A stretch of DNA of 60,960 bases from Candidatus Gastranaerophilales bacterium Zag_111. Lineage in GTDB: Bacteria; Cyanobacteriota; Vampirovibrionia; Gastranaerophilales; Gastranaerophilaceae. The notes under the pieces are model-generated. The model saw nothing but the letters and a program-made list of their open reading frames with translations, did not search any database and was not told where the DNA came from. The stretch lies in the NCBI GenBank assembly GCA_001899395.1, contig MOYD01000060.1, forward strand, positions 164,370 through 225,329. The letters run 5' to 3'. The position numbers and the translations under genes were made by a program. Each line of letters begins with the position of its first letter. The first letter of the stretch is position 1. Shown here one piece after another: positions 10,006 through 19,027 of the stretch.

Positions 10006-10886
10006 GCATCCCTGTTTTCCGCAGACGAAAACGGCGGGAACGAAAAACGCCGCTCCCCGAACCCGCTGTTACCAAGATTGCCACCGCCCCGCAAGTCCAG
10101 CCCCAAACCGGAAAGGACGACGAGGAAGCCCGCTCCATGAGCTTAGATGGACACCTGACCGAGCTTAGAACTCGGCTGTTGCGCAGTGTCATCAGCATTT
10201 TCGTGTGCTTCATCGGCCTGTTTTCTTTTGCCCCGTTCATCCGCGGCATTATCAGCTCCGCGCTGAAGAAAACCCTTCCAGCCAGCGGGGCTCTGACCTT
10301 TACAGACGTGACCGAACCGTTCATGGTGGACATGCACTTGGCCTTCGTTCTCGGCTTCTTTCTCGCGAGCCCTTATATATTTTATCAGATATGGGCCTTC
10401 ATCGCCCCCGGTTTGTATGCGTCGGAACGCAGATACGTGGTCCCAGTGGCGCTCTGCTCCGCCCTGTTCTTCATCGCCGGAGGAGCATTCTGTTTCCTTG
10501 TGGTCATCCCTTTTACCTACAATTTCTTCATCGGGTACGGCAGCGGCGAGGCCATGCCCCTGATCACTCTCGCCAACATGTACCGGTATACCTTCAAGCT
10601 CATGCTTGCTTTCGGCGTCATGTTCGAGATGCCGTTGTTCAGCTTTTTCCTCGCCAAACTCCGCATCATCACCGCCGCCCGACTCCGGGGTTGGCGCAAA
10701 TACGCCATTCTCGCCAACTTCATCATCGCCGCCCTGATCACCCCGCCGGACATTCTTTCCCAACTTCTGCTGGCTGGACCGCTGATCCTGCTGTACGAGA
10801 TATCCATCCTTGTGGCCGGGTTCGCCGCTCCCGGCGGCAAAACCGACCCGACTCCCGAAAACGGAGAAACCTCCGCCCCGGCGTAG
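10002..10886 (+). CDS. tatC: Sec-independent translocase subunit TatC
   Basis: Six-helix inner-membrane core of the Tat system, which binds twin-arginine signal peptides on folded redox proteins. It has 294 residues. A basic, non-conserved extension of about 45 residues precedes the family start, LDGHLTELRTRLLRSVI. Further conserved segments are FTDVTEPFMVDM and the C-terminal ALITPPDILSQLLLAGPLI. It overlaps tatB by four bases. Confidence 0.95.
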   Translation: MSIPVFRRRKRRERKTPLPEPAVTKIATAPQVQPQTGKDDEEARSMSLDGHLTELRTRLLRSVISIFVCFIGLFSFAPFIRGIISSALKKTLPASGALTFTDVTEPFMVDMHLAFVLGFFLASPYIFYQIWAFIAPGLYASERRYVVPVALCSALFFIAGGAFCFLVVIPFTYNFFIGYGSGEAMPLITLANMYRYTFKLMLAFGVMFEMPLFSFFLAKLRIITAARLRGWRKYAILANFIIAALITPPDILSQLLLAGPLILLYEISILVAGFAAPGGKTDPTPENGETSAPA

Positions 10887-10897
10887 AGCCCCTTTAC

Positions 10898-11025
10898 CCC
10901 TGAGATTGTCTAACGGCGGGCAACGCACAGAGCCTGTGTCCCCCGCGTCCAAGCACCTCCCGGCCCGGTTTTGCGACGAATCCTTGTGGAGCGTTGCAAC
11001 CTTTTTCAAAGCTAAAATGCTCTAA
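10898..11025 (+). repeat. Dispersed intergenic element, copy A (about 128 bp)
   Basis: Begins CCCTGAGATTGTC and ends TGCTCTAA, about 100 bases before hisB. It aligns along most of its length with copy B (43904-44031) and more weakly with copy C (59156-59282). Shared blocks with B include GCACAGAG, CCAAGCA, GAATCCTTG and TGCTCTA. All three copies are 127-128 bases, intergenic, in the same orientation, and end shortly before the next gene. Confidence 0.65.
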
Positions 11026-11125
11026 AATCCTTGTCCGGCCTCGTGATTGGATATGTTTATCTTGCACTCTTTTTCCAGGCGTGCAAAAGTACAGTGGATG
11101 CAGAAACAACCGCGAAGGATCTACC

Positions 11126-11716
11126 ATGAAGCGCCAGGCACGCGTGCAACGCACGACTTCGGAAACCGACATCACCCTCACCCTGACTCTGGACGGAACA
11201 GGCAATGTGTCCGTGAAAACAGGCTACGGTTTTGCCGACCACATGCTGACCCTGCTCGCTTTCTGGGCCGGGTTCGACCTGACCTTGGAATGCAGGGGCG
11301 ATCTTGAAGTCGACGCCCACCATACGGTCGAGGACGTTGCCCTGTGCCTCGGCCAGGCCATCCTTGAAGCGCTCGGCGACAGAAAAGGCATCGCCCGGGT
11401 TGGATCGGCGAAAGTCCCCATGGACGAATCCCTCGCGGACGTGGTCATCGACCTTTCCGGCAGGCCCTTTCTGGTGTTCCAGGGCGAAGAGCTTCTGCCG
11501 AAGACCATCGCCGGGGAAGAACGCGCCCTGTGGCACGAATTCTTCAAGTCCCTTTCTTCCGGGGCACGCATGAACCTGCATATTGCGTTTCTCTACGGCT
11601 CCAACGGGCACCACCTTCTCGAATCCGCCTGTAAGGGGTTGGGGCTGGCCTTGCGCTCCGCCGTGACCCTTTCCGGAACAACGATTTTCAGCACCAAAGG
11701 AAGGTTAGACTCATGA
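11126..11716 (+). CDS. hisB: Imidazoleglycerol-phosphate dehydratase
   Basis: Monofunctional HisB: removes water from imidazole-glycerol phosphate to give imidazole-acetol phosphate. The ATG at 11126 follows GAAGGA and gives 196 residues, typical of dehydratases without the phosphatase domain. The two metal-binding motifs are present: [10 protein letters not shown] near residue 60 and NGHHLLES near residue 160. The stop overlaps the next gene's start in ATGA, placing it in one operon with the lipoprotein gene and hisA. Confidence 0.95.
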   Translation: MKRQARVQRTTSETDITLTLTLDGTGNVSVKTGYGFADHMLTLLAFWAGFDLTLECRGDLEVDAHHTVEDVALCLGQAILEALGDRKGIARVGSAKVPMDESLADVVIDLSGRPFLVFQGEELLPKTIAGEERALWHEFFKSLSSGARMNLHIAFLYGSNGHHLLESACKGLGLALRSAVTLSGTTIFSTKGRLDS

Positions 11717-12366
11717 CCCAGTCACTTCTCAGAACTACCAGTCGCGTTACTGTTTTGGCCCTCGCCCTCTTCGCTCTTTGTGGCTGCACTTCACAGCGCC
11801 AGGGTCCGGAGCTGCCTCAAGTAAGCATTGCCGTTGCGGAATTCTCGCAGCCCCAGTCCACCATGGACATGCTCGCCGGATACATGGCGGAAAGCACGCC
11901 GCGCGTGCCTGAAAAAGCAATGGCCGCGCTTGACGCGGCGTTCTACGAAGTCCTTACCACCGAGACAAAACGCGACTATTCAGCCACCACGCGTTTCCCG
12001 GAATGCCGCGAGGCCAGGGCGCCGGGCCAGACTACGGGACGCATGGCCGCTCTTAAGCGCTGGGTGGCCGTCGGCACTTGCATGAAGGTCGACTTCCTCC
12101 TCGTGCCTCAGGTCTTTGAACTACGTGAACGGGAAGGCGGAGAAGCCGGCGTGACGCGTCCGGCGGGCGTGGTCATGGATATCTTCTTGATCGACGTGAA
12201 AAATTCCGTTCTGACCAGCAGATCCCATTTTGATGAAACGCAGACCGCGCTCACGGATAATTTGCTGGAAACCGGCAAGTTCATCTCCCGTGGCGGCAAG
12301 TGGATAACGGCTACGGAACTCGCCAAGGAGGGCATGGTCAAAGCGGTAAAGGACCTCGGACTGTGA
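11713..12366 (+). CDS. Uncharacterised lipoprotein between hisB and hisA
   Basis: 217 residues with a lipoprotein signal: a hydrophobic stretch ending LFALCGC, with the lipidated Cys near residue 26. The rest is soluble and periplasmic, with no domain I recognise beyond a loose resemblance to peptidoglycan- or envelope-associated lipoproteins (QVSIAVAEF start, [12 protein letters not shown] middle). It is locked between two histidine genes: its ATG overlaps the hisB stop and its TGA overlaps the hisA GTG. That guarantees co-translation but does not imply a role in histidine synthesis. Confidence 0.8.
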   Translation: MTQSLLRTTSRVTVLALALFALCGCTSQRQGPELPQVSIAVAEFSQPQSTMDMLAGYMAESTPRVPEKAMAALDAAFYEVLTTETKRDYSATTRFPECREARAPGQTTGRMAALKRWVAVGTCMKVDFLLVPQVFELREREGGEAGVTRPAGVVMDIFLIDVKNSVLTSRSHFDETQTALTDNLLETGKFISRGGKWITATELAKEGMVKAVKDLGL

Positions 12367-13118
12367 TCATCTTTCCCGCTGTCGACATCAAGGATGGTCA
12401 GGCCGTCCGGTTGCGGCGCGGCCAGGCGGATGCGGTGACTGTCTTTTCCCCCGACCCTGTGGCCATGGCCGTCAAATGGCAGGAGATGGGCGCGCGATTC
12501 CTGCATATCGTGGATCTCGACGGCGCGTTTGCCGGAAGCGAGGTGAACCTGCCCTTAATCTCTCGAATGCGGAATGAGCTTTCCATCCCGGTTCAGGTGG
12601 GCGGCGGTATCCGTTCCGAGGCCACCGCGCGCAAGTACGTAGACGCCGGAGCCGACCGCTGCATCATCGGCACAATGGCCCTGGAGGACCCGGACGGATA
12701 TGCCGCGCTGTGTGCTGCATTGCCTGGAAAAATAGGGGTCTCCCTCGACGCGGAGGACGGCAGGCTCAAAACCAAGGGCTGGGTCGCGGATTCCGGGTTG
12801 ACCATCGACGATGTGCTCCCGCGCCTTGAAAAAACGGGAACCGCCTTTCTCGTATACACGGACATCGATCGCGACGGCATGCAGACGGGCGTGAATATCG
12901 CGGCACTGGCGGCGCTGGCGAAAAAAAGCCGCGTTCCGGTCATCGCGGCCGGTGGCGTCGCGACCCTCGACGACATTAAAGTCCTCTATCCCCTAAGTCA
13001 GACGGCCAACCTGGAAGGCGCCATTTCCGGTCGCGCTCTTTACGAAGGGACCCTGGACCTCAAGGAAGCCATGGCCTGGATCGCGGCCCGGGAACAATCC
13101 GCCGGCACGCCCGCCTGA
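12363..13118 (+). CDS. hisA: HisA: ProFAR isomerase
   Basis: 1-(5-phosphoribosyl)-5-[(5-phosphoribosylamino)methylideneamino]imidazole-4-carboxamide isomerase, a TIM-barrel enzyme of 251 residues. The start is the GTG at 12363, overlapping the lipoprotein stop (GTGA). The protein then begins at the family N-terminus [16 protein letters not shown]. Catalytic carboxylates lie in FPAVDI and in [18 protein letters not shown] and VIAAGGVAT bind phosphate. Confidence 0.95.
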   Translation: MIIFPAVDIKDGQAVRLRRGQADAVTVFSPDPVAMAVKWQEMGARFLHIVDLDGAFAGSEVNLPLISRMRNELSIPVQVGGGIRSEATARKYVDAGADRCIIGTMALEDPDGYAALCAALPGKIGVSLDAEDGRLKTKGWVADSGLTIDDVLPRLEKTGTAFLVYTDIDRDGMQTGVNIAALAALAKKSRVPVIAAGGVATLDDIKVLYPLSQTANLEGAISGRALYEGTLDLKEAMAWIAAREQSAGTPA

Positions 13119-13130
13119 CTGGAGTAGCGT

Positions 13131-13332
13131 ATGTGGGGCCTTCCGAGATCTGCCAAAACCACGATCCCGTGCAAAAAAATGCGCGACGCCGCTGGACGCG
13201 AAACGGTCTTGCAACAGGGTTTTCCTGACCTGCCCTGTCTGCGGCACCACCCATGAAGTGGCCGAATATCTTGACCAAATGGATGAGAGGCTTGAGGATT
13301 TTATCAGCCTGATGCCGTCCGACCGGACATAA
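13131..13332 (+). pseudogene. Dual-CXXC small protein, frameshifted at an A7 run
   Basis: The ATG at 13131 has GGAG at 13121. Reading frame 1 gives MWGLPRSAKTTIPCKK and then fails. Removing one A from the heptamer at 13173-13179 restores CKKCATPLDAKRSC and then FLTCPVCGTTHEVAEYL, ending in LMPSDRT before the TAA at 13330-13332. The restored protein of about 66 residues has two CXXC motifs, matching small dual-CXXC (seleno)proteins known from Desulfovibrio-type bacteria. Here the internal RSC position is Cys, not selenocysteine. The cause could be true decay, polymerase slippage on A7, or a sequencing error. Confidence 0.7.
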
Positions 13333-13378
13333 GCCTGCGGAGCTGTTAATAGCTCTATGGTCCATTGGAATTAATGAA

Positions 13379-13413
13379 ACGGGAACCCATGCCAGGCACG
13401 GGTTCCCGTTTTG
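13379..13413. terminator. Terminator between the hisA block and the surface-protein gene
   Basis: A 10-bp perfect stem, ACGGGAACCC (13379-13388) with GGGTTCCCGT (13400-13409), has an 11-base loop. TTTTG follows on the plus strand. It sits between convergent genes and could serve both. Confidence 0.75.
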
Positions 13414-13440
13414 CGCATGTTGAAAGGGATAACGACGTGA

Positions 13441-16227
13441 TCAGACCATGCCGGACTGGATGTAGATTTCCAAGGTATCTATGCCGTTCATAACTGTGTA
13501 ACGATCAAAAGACAAGCCGTCGAACCCGTCAAAAATGACATCCTGCCCGGATGCTGTCCACTCTCCGGAATAGCTCACGCTATCGGTCTGATCACCTGTA
13601 AGCACAACGGCGTTGAACGCGTTATCGCCCTTGAACCCTTTCGTGTTCAGGCTCGCCAAAAGCTGGTCGATGTTCAGGTCCCCGGAATTTCCGTCCTCAA
13701 GGTCAAGGTGTAGGGTCTCAAAGTTCACGGTATTCGACGAGGTTATGCCGCCCAAAGCGGTGGAACCGCTCAGATTCGCCGACAGGACGTGATTCAGGGA
13801 AATAATATCCCCAAGCTCCCCTGCCGCCGCGTCAAAGGCGTTGTTATCGCCGCCGTCAAGCTTTGTGTTGCCGAGCAGAACGGAACCTGCGCTGCCGGAT
13901 TCCAGGCGCAGGACGTCATTGCCCAGGCCGAGATCCACGAGGCCGTCCCGGACGGACCCATATATGGCGACCGAATCGTTCCCAGCTCCGGAGAAGACCT
14001 TGCTGCCGCTTGTCATGGCCGCACCGTTTCCGCCTTCGATACGGATATAATCGTCGCCCCCGCCCGTCGTTATTGTCGAACCGTACATGGCGTAATCGTT
14101 TCCGAATACCCACACCTGGTTGTCACCATCTCCAGCGTTGACGGACGCGCTTTCGCTCATGCCGCGCTTTCCGCCGGAAATGTTGATGACGTCGTTCCCA
14201 TCCCCGGCGATAACGGAAGAATTCCAATACATGCCATACTCCTGCGCGCCGCCGATACTGATGGTGTTGTTGCCGTTTCCCGCATCCACGCGTGAGTTTT
14301 CCCGGATACCCCACATATCGCCCGAAACGGTGATACTATCGTCTCCGTCTCCTGAAATGATCGAGGAGTTATAGTACAAACCCTCCCGAGTTCCCTGGAG
14401 GCGCACCTCGTTGTTGCCCTCGCCGGTATTGATGACGGAACTGCCCACTGCATAGCCGCCCCAGCTATTGACGCTGATGCGGTCGTCGCCGTCGCCGGTA
14501 GCGATCGTGCTTTTTTCCATGCCGATTTTACCGGAAAGATAGATGGAATTCTGTCCCCCGCTCGCGTTGATGGAGGAATTGCTGTTCATGGCGTAGCCGT
14601 CCTGGCCGGAAACGCTGATCACATCGTCCCCGTCGCCCGTGCGTATGGAGCTGTATATCTCCATGCCGTGCGTCCCGTCGACTATGACAGAGTTGCGGCC
14701 GTTGCCGACATCGACTTTCGCATAGTTGGACATGGCGGCCTTACCGTTGGAAGCGGACACCTCTACCGCGTCGTTCCCGGAGCCTGTTTTGACCTCGCCG
14801 TAGGAAAGACCGTAGCGGCCGGACTTGCCAGTGACGGTGACCGTGTTGTTTCCGTTGCCGGTGTGCACGAAAGAAGCGTCTTTCTCACTGAACCCGATGG
14901 CTCCTCCGTCTAGGGTTATGAAATTGTCGCCGTCGCCGGCGGTGATACCGCTGCTGCTGTACATGGCCCAGGTGCCTGAGAGGGTTATGTCGTTATCCCC
15001 GTCGCCGAACAGGAGGTGCGAGTTGTTATAGAGCACCGACGATTCGCTGGTCATGGTCACAGTATTGTTGCCGTCGCCGAAATCAAGAATCGTGCGCTCG
15101 GTACCGTTACCTTGGCTATTGAGCACCAAGGCGTCATTGCCTCCGCCGAATTCCACTTCAACATCGACCAGATTTTTATGCACGCTGACCATGTCGTCGC
15201 CGTCGCTGAGCACTATTTCCGGCGTGCCGGAAACCTTGTCACCGCTGACCGGAACATAGAAACCGTGCGTTTCGTCCTCAATCGTATTGTCTGAAACATA
15301 CTGACCGGAGCCGTTCACCTGGCGGACAATCACCACTTCGACGGTCTGTGTGTACAGATCCCCATTGGAATCCATGGCCGTGTAGGTGATGGTATCCGTT
15401 ACCTGACCCGAGCCGGACGGCATTTGGGAGGCCGCGTTCGCATTCAACGTATAGGTGACTTCGCCCGTTTCAGCGTTAATGGAGACGGAGCCGTAGGTTC
15501 CGCCCATGGCGGCCACGAGCTTAGCATCCGTATCGCCGTCGTTGGCGAGCACGTTTCCGGTAATGCTTTGGTTGTTAATGTTCATGGCCGAAGACCCCGT
15601 ATGCATAACAAACCGGTCGCCTTTCGGCCCTTCGGGCTCCTCGGGGTCGGTGGGATCCGTGGGCCGGCCGCCGCCCTGCTCCGCGTTATCGACAATATTT
15701 TCCATAAAGGGCGGCGGCCGAAAAGTCCCGGTTTCCCGGGACCGAAACTCGTCTTCGGTAACAGTGATACTTTGGCCTTCCATGACGGGGAGCATGTCCA
15801 ACGTGGTTATCCCACTGACTGCTCTTTCCGGAACCCCAGCGTACTCCCCGTTTCTTCCTCCGCCACTGTTTCCCGATGCATCCGTATCCGTTTCAGTGAC
15901 TTGAAAGGGATATGCTTCAAAAAATCCTTTGGAAGTAAAAGCATAACCATCATTATAAAATTGAATCCTGTTATCAATATCCTGTGGCAGATTCGCAAAA
16001 TATCCCTTTAAAACGACCTTTCCACCGCCTTCTCCGGCAACCTGCAAGTCCGCTTCATACTTATGAAGCGAGACCTTGTCCATGGGGAACTGAAAATTGA
16101 ACGCCACATCCCCAACAGCATCAAAGACAAGCTGATCGCCTTGCGGGGGCATGATTACCGGGATGACCGGCATCTTCGCTGTGGCTGACTCATTGGTAAA
16201 ATTACCCATCACGGAAGCATAACGCAT
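13441..16227 (-). CDS. Large Ca-binding-repeat surface or secreted protein
   Basis: 928 residues with no classical signal peptide. About residues 1-115 form a beta-rich N-terminal module like those leading large type I-secreted adhesins. After a Pro/Gly linker comes a cadherin-like or VCBS-type domain (about residues 215-305; SITGNVLANDGDTDAKL). About residues 359-776 hold some 18 RTX-like calcium loops (GDGDDVISV, GNGNNTISI and similar) spaced 23-25 residues apart. The C-terminus ends in the hydrophobic DTLEIYIQSGMV, like a type I secretion signal. The start follows AAGGAA. No secretion genes are adjacent. An adhesin or S-layer-like role is inference. Confidence 0.82.
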   Translation of the reverse strand: MRYASVMGNFTNESATAKMPVIPVIMPPQGDQLVFDAVGDVAFNFQFPMDKVSLHKYEADLQVAGEGGGKVVLKGYFANLPQDIDNRIQFYNDGYAFTSKGFFEAYPFQVTETDTDASGNSGGGRNGEYAGVPERAVSGITTLDMLPVMEGQSITVTEDEFRSRETGTFRPPPFMENIVDNAEQGGGRPTDPTDPEEPEGPKGDRFVMHTGSSAMNINNQSITGNVLANDGDTDAKLVAAMGGTYGSVSINAETGEVTYTLNANAASQMPSGSGQVTDTITYTAMDSNGDLYTQTVEVVIVRQVNGSGQYVSDNTIEDETHGFYVPVSGDKVSGTPEIVLSDGDDMVSVHKNLVDVEVEFGGGNDALVLNSQGNGTERTILDFGDGNNTVTMTSESSVLYNNSHLLFGDGDNDITLSGTWAMYSSSGITAGDGDNFITLDGGAIGFSEKDASFVHTGNGNNTVTVTGKSGRYGLSYGEVKTGSGNDAVEVSASNGKAAMSNYAKVDVGNGRNSVIVDGTHGMEIYSSIRTGDGDDVISVSGQDGYAMNSNSSINASGGQNSIYLSGKIGMEKSTIATGDGDDRISVNSWGGYAVGSSVINTGEGNNEVRLQGTREGLYYNSSIISGDGDDSITVSGDMWGIRENSRVDAGNGNNTISIGGAQEYGMYWNSSVIAGDGNDVINISGGKRGMSESASVNAGDGDNQVWVFGNDYAMYGSTITTGGGDDYIRIEGGNGAAMTSGSKVFSGAGNDSVAIYGSVRDGLVDLGLGNDVLRLESGSAGSVLLGNTKLDGGDNNAFDAAAGELGDIISLNHVLSANLSGSTALGGITSSNTVNFETLHLDLEDGNSGDLNIDQLLASLNTKGFKGDNAFNAVVLTGDQTDSVSYSGEWTASGQDVIFDGFDGLSFDRYTVMNGIDTLEIYIQSGMV
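13900..15150 (-). repeat. About 18 tandem Ca-loop units (70-75 bp) in the surface-protein gene
   Basis: Each unit encodes a GxGxD/N turn, a short beta strand (ISV, ITV or VTV type) and a Gly/Met/Ser-rich stretch, recurring every 23-25 residues. Position 5 of the loop alternates Asp and Asn across 11 consecutive units, so the true repeat is a dimer of about 48 residues. DNA identity between units is low, which implies old duplication rather than recent expansion. Confidence 0.75.
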
Positions 16228-16358
16228 AGATTCCTTTCCCTATCTATTAATTTTAGCGTGTGATCCACGTTCAATATTCATACTAAATTAGTGTGATTTT
16301 GTCTACGTCAAGTTAATAGGAACTATTCCTGAAAAAAACTTTTATTTTACCGGAAGTA

Positions 16359-16394
16359 AGCAAAACAAAAACTCCTTGGTGTTACTAAGGAGTT
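16359..16394 (-). terminator. Terminator after the receiver-domain gene
   Basis: An 11-bp stem (16370-16380 with 16384-16394, one G-U pair) has a GTT loop. On the minus strand it is followed by TTTTTGTTTTGC. It separates the receiver gene from the surface-protein gene. Confidence 0.75.
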
Positions 16395-16419
16395 ATTTGC
16401 ACAAAAAATCAAAACAAAA

Positions 16420-16830
16420 TCAGTGTGTTTTTTCCAAAACCAACCCGAGGGAGGTGATTTCTTCAAAAAAGGACTGATTGTGGATAGGTTTAACCATGTA
16501 ACTGGTGGCGCTGCCGAGGAAGAAGGCGTCGTGCACCTCCTTGGCGTCATCCAGCCCGGATACCATGATCACTTTTACGGCCTTGTCTTCCGGGATGTCC
16601 AATTCCTTTTCAATCTCGCGGATTTCCCTCAAGGCTTCTTGCCCGTCTATATTGGGCATAAGGATATCAAGCGTGATCAAATCATAGGGTTCGCCCTGTT
16701 TATGCGCGAACCGGAACGCTTCGACCGCTTCTTCGCCATCCGTGGCCACCTCGGCAACCCCATAAGGGTGCAGTAAGCGTTGAATAAGGCTACGCGCCTG
16801 GAAGTCGTCATCTACCACAAGAAATCGCAT
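16420..16830 (-). CDS. Stand-alone response-regulator receiver protein
   Basis: 136 residues, a CheY-like receiver with no output domain. The start at 16830 follows AAGGAAGG; the longer upstream ORF is not conserved-looking. The acidic pocket is DDD near residues 7-9, the phospho-acceptor Asp lies in TLDILMP, Thr/Ser is in IMVSGLDD, and the conserved Lys is in YMVKPI. No kinase is adjacent; the nearest is the broken hybrid kinase at 36.3-38.6 kb. Its partner is unknown. Confidence 0.88.
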   Translation of the reverse strand: MRFLVVDDDFQARSLIQRLLHPYGVAEVATDGEEAVEAFRFAHKQGEPYDLITLDILMPNIDGQEALREIREIEKELDIPEDKAVKVIMVSGLDDAKEVHDAFFLGSATSYMVKPIHNQSFFEEITSLGLVLEKTH

Positions 16831-16961
16831 GCCGGCACCTTCCTTTGCTTGAACTCCTCCCGCGCCGCGCCGACGCCCGGCTGACAATGCAGACATCTTT
16901 CCGTTTATCCTCGAGTTTTGATAAACAGCTATGAAATATCTCGCAGCTTATTTAGCAATAT

Positions 16962-18593
16962 CTATTTAGCATGCATCAACGCGGCAGTCACCAGTTTTTC
17001 AGCCTGGGTTTGCAGGGCGGTCAGATGTTCGGGGCCAAGAAAACTTTCCGCATAGATTTTATAGACATCTTCGGTACCGGAAGGCCGCGCGGCAAACCAA
17101 CCATTCGCCGTGACCACTTTCAGGCCGCCGATGGGCGCGTCGTTGCCGGGCGCACGGGTCAGGACGGCCGTGATGGGAGACCCGGCCAGTTCTTTTGCCG
17201 TGATGTTTTCCGGCGAAAGGGAGGCTAGGGCTTTTTTCTGCGCCGGGGTCGCCGGTGCATCCTTACGCTCATAGCAGGGTGCGCCGAACCGCGCCGTCAG
17301 TTCCCCGTAAACGTCTGCGGGATTTTTCCCCAGGACCGCCGTCATTTCGGCGGCAAGAAGGCCCATGATCAGACCATCTTTGTCCGTCGTCCAGGCAGAG
17401 CCGTCAAACCGCAAGAAGGACGCGCCCGCGCTCTCTTCTCCGCCAAAAGCGCAACGCCCGGCCATGAGCGGCTTCACGAACCACTTGAACCCAACGGGCG
17501 TTTCATACAATGCGCGCCCCAAAGATTCCGCGACCTTATCCAGCATGCTGCTGGAAACCAGAGTCTTGCCGACGGCCGCGTTTTTGGGCCAGCCGTCCCG
17601 GCGGGAATAGAGGTACCACACCGCCGCCGCGAGATAATGGTTGGGGTTCATCAGCCCTTTGGGGGTGACAATGCCGTGCCTGTCCGCGTCGGGGTCGTTG
17701 CCAAAGGCGATGTCGTACCGCGCCGCGAGATGCAGGAGACCGGACATGGCCCAGGGAGAGGAGCAGTCCATGCGGATTTTCCCATCGTAATCCCGGGGCA
17801 CGAAATGAAAATCAGGGTCAAGTTCCTTGTTCGTCACCGTTAATTTGAGGCCGTATCGGTCCGCAACCGGTTCCCAGTAGGGCAAGGAGGACCCGCCGAG
17901 GGGGTCCACGCCGATGCACAAGCCTGACGCGGCGATGGCCTTCATATCCAGAATCGAAGCCAGTTCGTTGACATATGGAACGATGAAATCCGTTTCCGTT
18001 ACCCCGAGGTGACCCGAAGCGCGTTTCACACCGTTCAGTTTCGCGGCCAGAAGCTCGTTGGCCCGGTTCTGGATCCAGCCGGTGACTTCCGTGTCCGCCG
18101 GACCGCCGTTGGGTGGATTGTATTTAAAGCCACCGTCCGTTGGAGGATTGTGCGATGGGGTAATGACGATGCCGTCCGCCAGCGCGCGCGGTTTGCCAGC
18201 ATTATGGCGCAGAATGGAACGAGAGACCACCGGGGTCGGCGTGGGCTTGCCGCCCTCCTGCACGAATGCCTTAACGCCATTGGCGCTCAGAACCTCAAGC
18301 GCTGTGGCGTTAGCCGCGGAGGACAAGGCATGAGTATCCACGCCGACGTACAGAGGGCCCTCTATTCCGGCCCGTGCGCGGTACTCGCACACGGCCTGTG
18401 TCACCGCGAGCACATGTGATTCGGTGAAGCTGCCATTCAGCGAAGTGCCTCGGTGCCCGGACGTGCCAAACGACACACGTTGTTCGGGATTGTTGGTGTC
18501 CGGGATCGTTGTTGCATAGGCCCGCAACAGCGCCGCAACGTCGAGACGTTCCGACGCGAGGACGAGTTTGCCGGCTTCGGGATGTATAGCCAT
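16962..18593 (-). CDS. pgm: Phosphoglucomutase (alpha-D-glucose phosphate-specific)
   Basis: Interconverts glucose 1-phosphate and glucose 6-phosphate, feeding nucleotide-sugar and glycogen metabolism. Its 543 residues match the E. coli Pgm type. The N-terminal [11 protein letters not shown] is followed by the phosphoserine loop ITPSHNPP, the Mg2+ loop [10 protein letters not shown], the substrate-recognition segment [11 protein letters not shown], and the phosphate-binding ARPSGTED near the C-terminus. It is transcribed toward the receiver gene. Confidence 0.95.
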   Translation of the reverse strand: MAIHPEAGKLVLASERLDVAALLRAYATTIPDTNNPEQRVSFGTSGHRGTSLNGSFTESHVLAVTQAVCEYRARAGIEGPLYVGVDTHALSSAANATALEVLSANGVKAFVQEGGKPTPTPVVSRSILRHNAGKPRALADGIVITPSHNPPTDGGFKYNPPNGGPADTEVTGWIQNRANELLAAKLNGVKRASGHLGVTETDFIVPYVNELASILDMKAIAASGLCIGVDPLGGSSLPYWEPVADRYGLKLTVTNKELDPDFHFVPRDYDGKIRMDCSSPWAMSGLLHLAARYDIAFGNDPDADRHGIVTPKGLMNPNHYLAAAVWYLYSRRDGWPKNAAVGKTLVSSSMLDKVAESLGRALYETPVGFKWFVKPLMAGRCAFGGEESAGASFLRFDGSAWTTDKDGLIMGLLAAEMTAVLGKNPADVYGELTARFGAPCYERKDAPATPAQKKALASLSPENITAKELAGSPITAVLTRAPGNDAPIGGLKVVTANGWFAARPSGTEDVYKIYAESFLGPEHLTALQTQAEKLVTAALMHAK

Positions 18594-19027
18594 GGTTTCC
18601 CTCCATTTGCTTGGCGCAGGTTATCGTACAGCCCTGCAACCGAAACTTCAAGCGACGCATGCTGCTAATTATTTCATCGGCCTTGCATTCTCCATCGGGG
18701 AGCTATAATACTGCAACCGAACACGCGTTTTGGAGACGATATCCGAGGCCTGGCATGAAAGGACAACAACGGCTATTGTATACCAGACCCGGCAAGCGGT
18801 GCCCTATGAAAACATTAAATGGATATAATTCCTTACGCCCAGAAGGTTAAAATTAGAAAACCTGGCAAAAAACGGCAAAAAACTGCTTCGACTTTCGCAG
18901 TATGTTGATATAATAATATACAAAAAATAACTGAATTGCTGATATTCTGGCTTTTAAGCCCAAGAACAATAATTATATGTTTAAACCGAAGGCGTGCACG
19001 CATTCGATTTTGATATGGAGGGAGCTC
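18594..19027. other. 434-base intergenic region, no gene seen
   Basis: Divergent spacer between pgm (minus) and the GTPase operon (plus). The right half (about 18830-19000) is much more AT-rich than its surroundings, with several TATAAT-like boxes near 18905-18925 and a small palindrome GGCTTTTAAGCC at 18949-18960. It probably carries the operon promoter, but I could not pick a clear -35. Confidence 0.6.

Noticed and set aside
13131-13332. Selenoprotein with a UGA codon
   Set aside because: The position that is selenocysteine in some relatives is a Cys codon (TGC) here, and the TGA met in the first frame is out of phase with the CXXC frame.
13441-16227. Long plus-strand ORFs across the surface-protein gene
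   Set aside because: They mirror the minus-strand repeats, have repetitive low-complexity products and no ribosome-binding sites.
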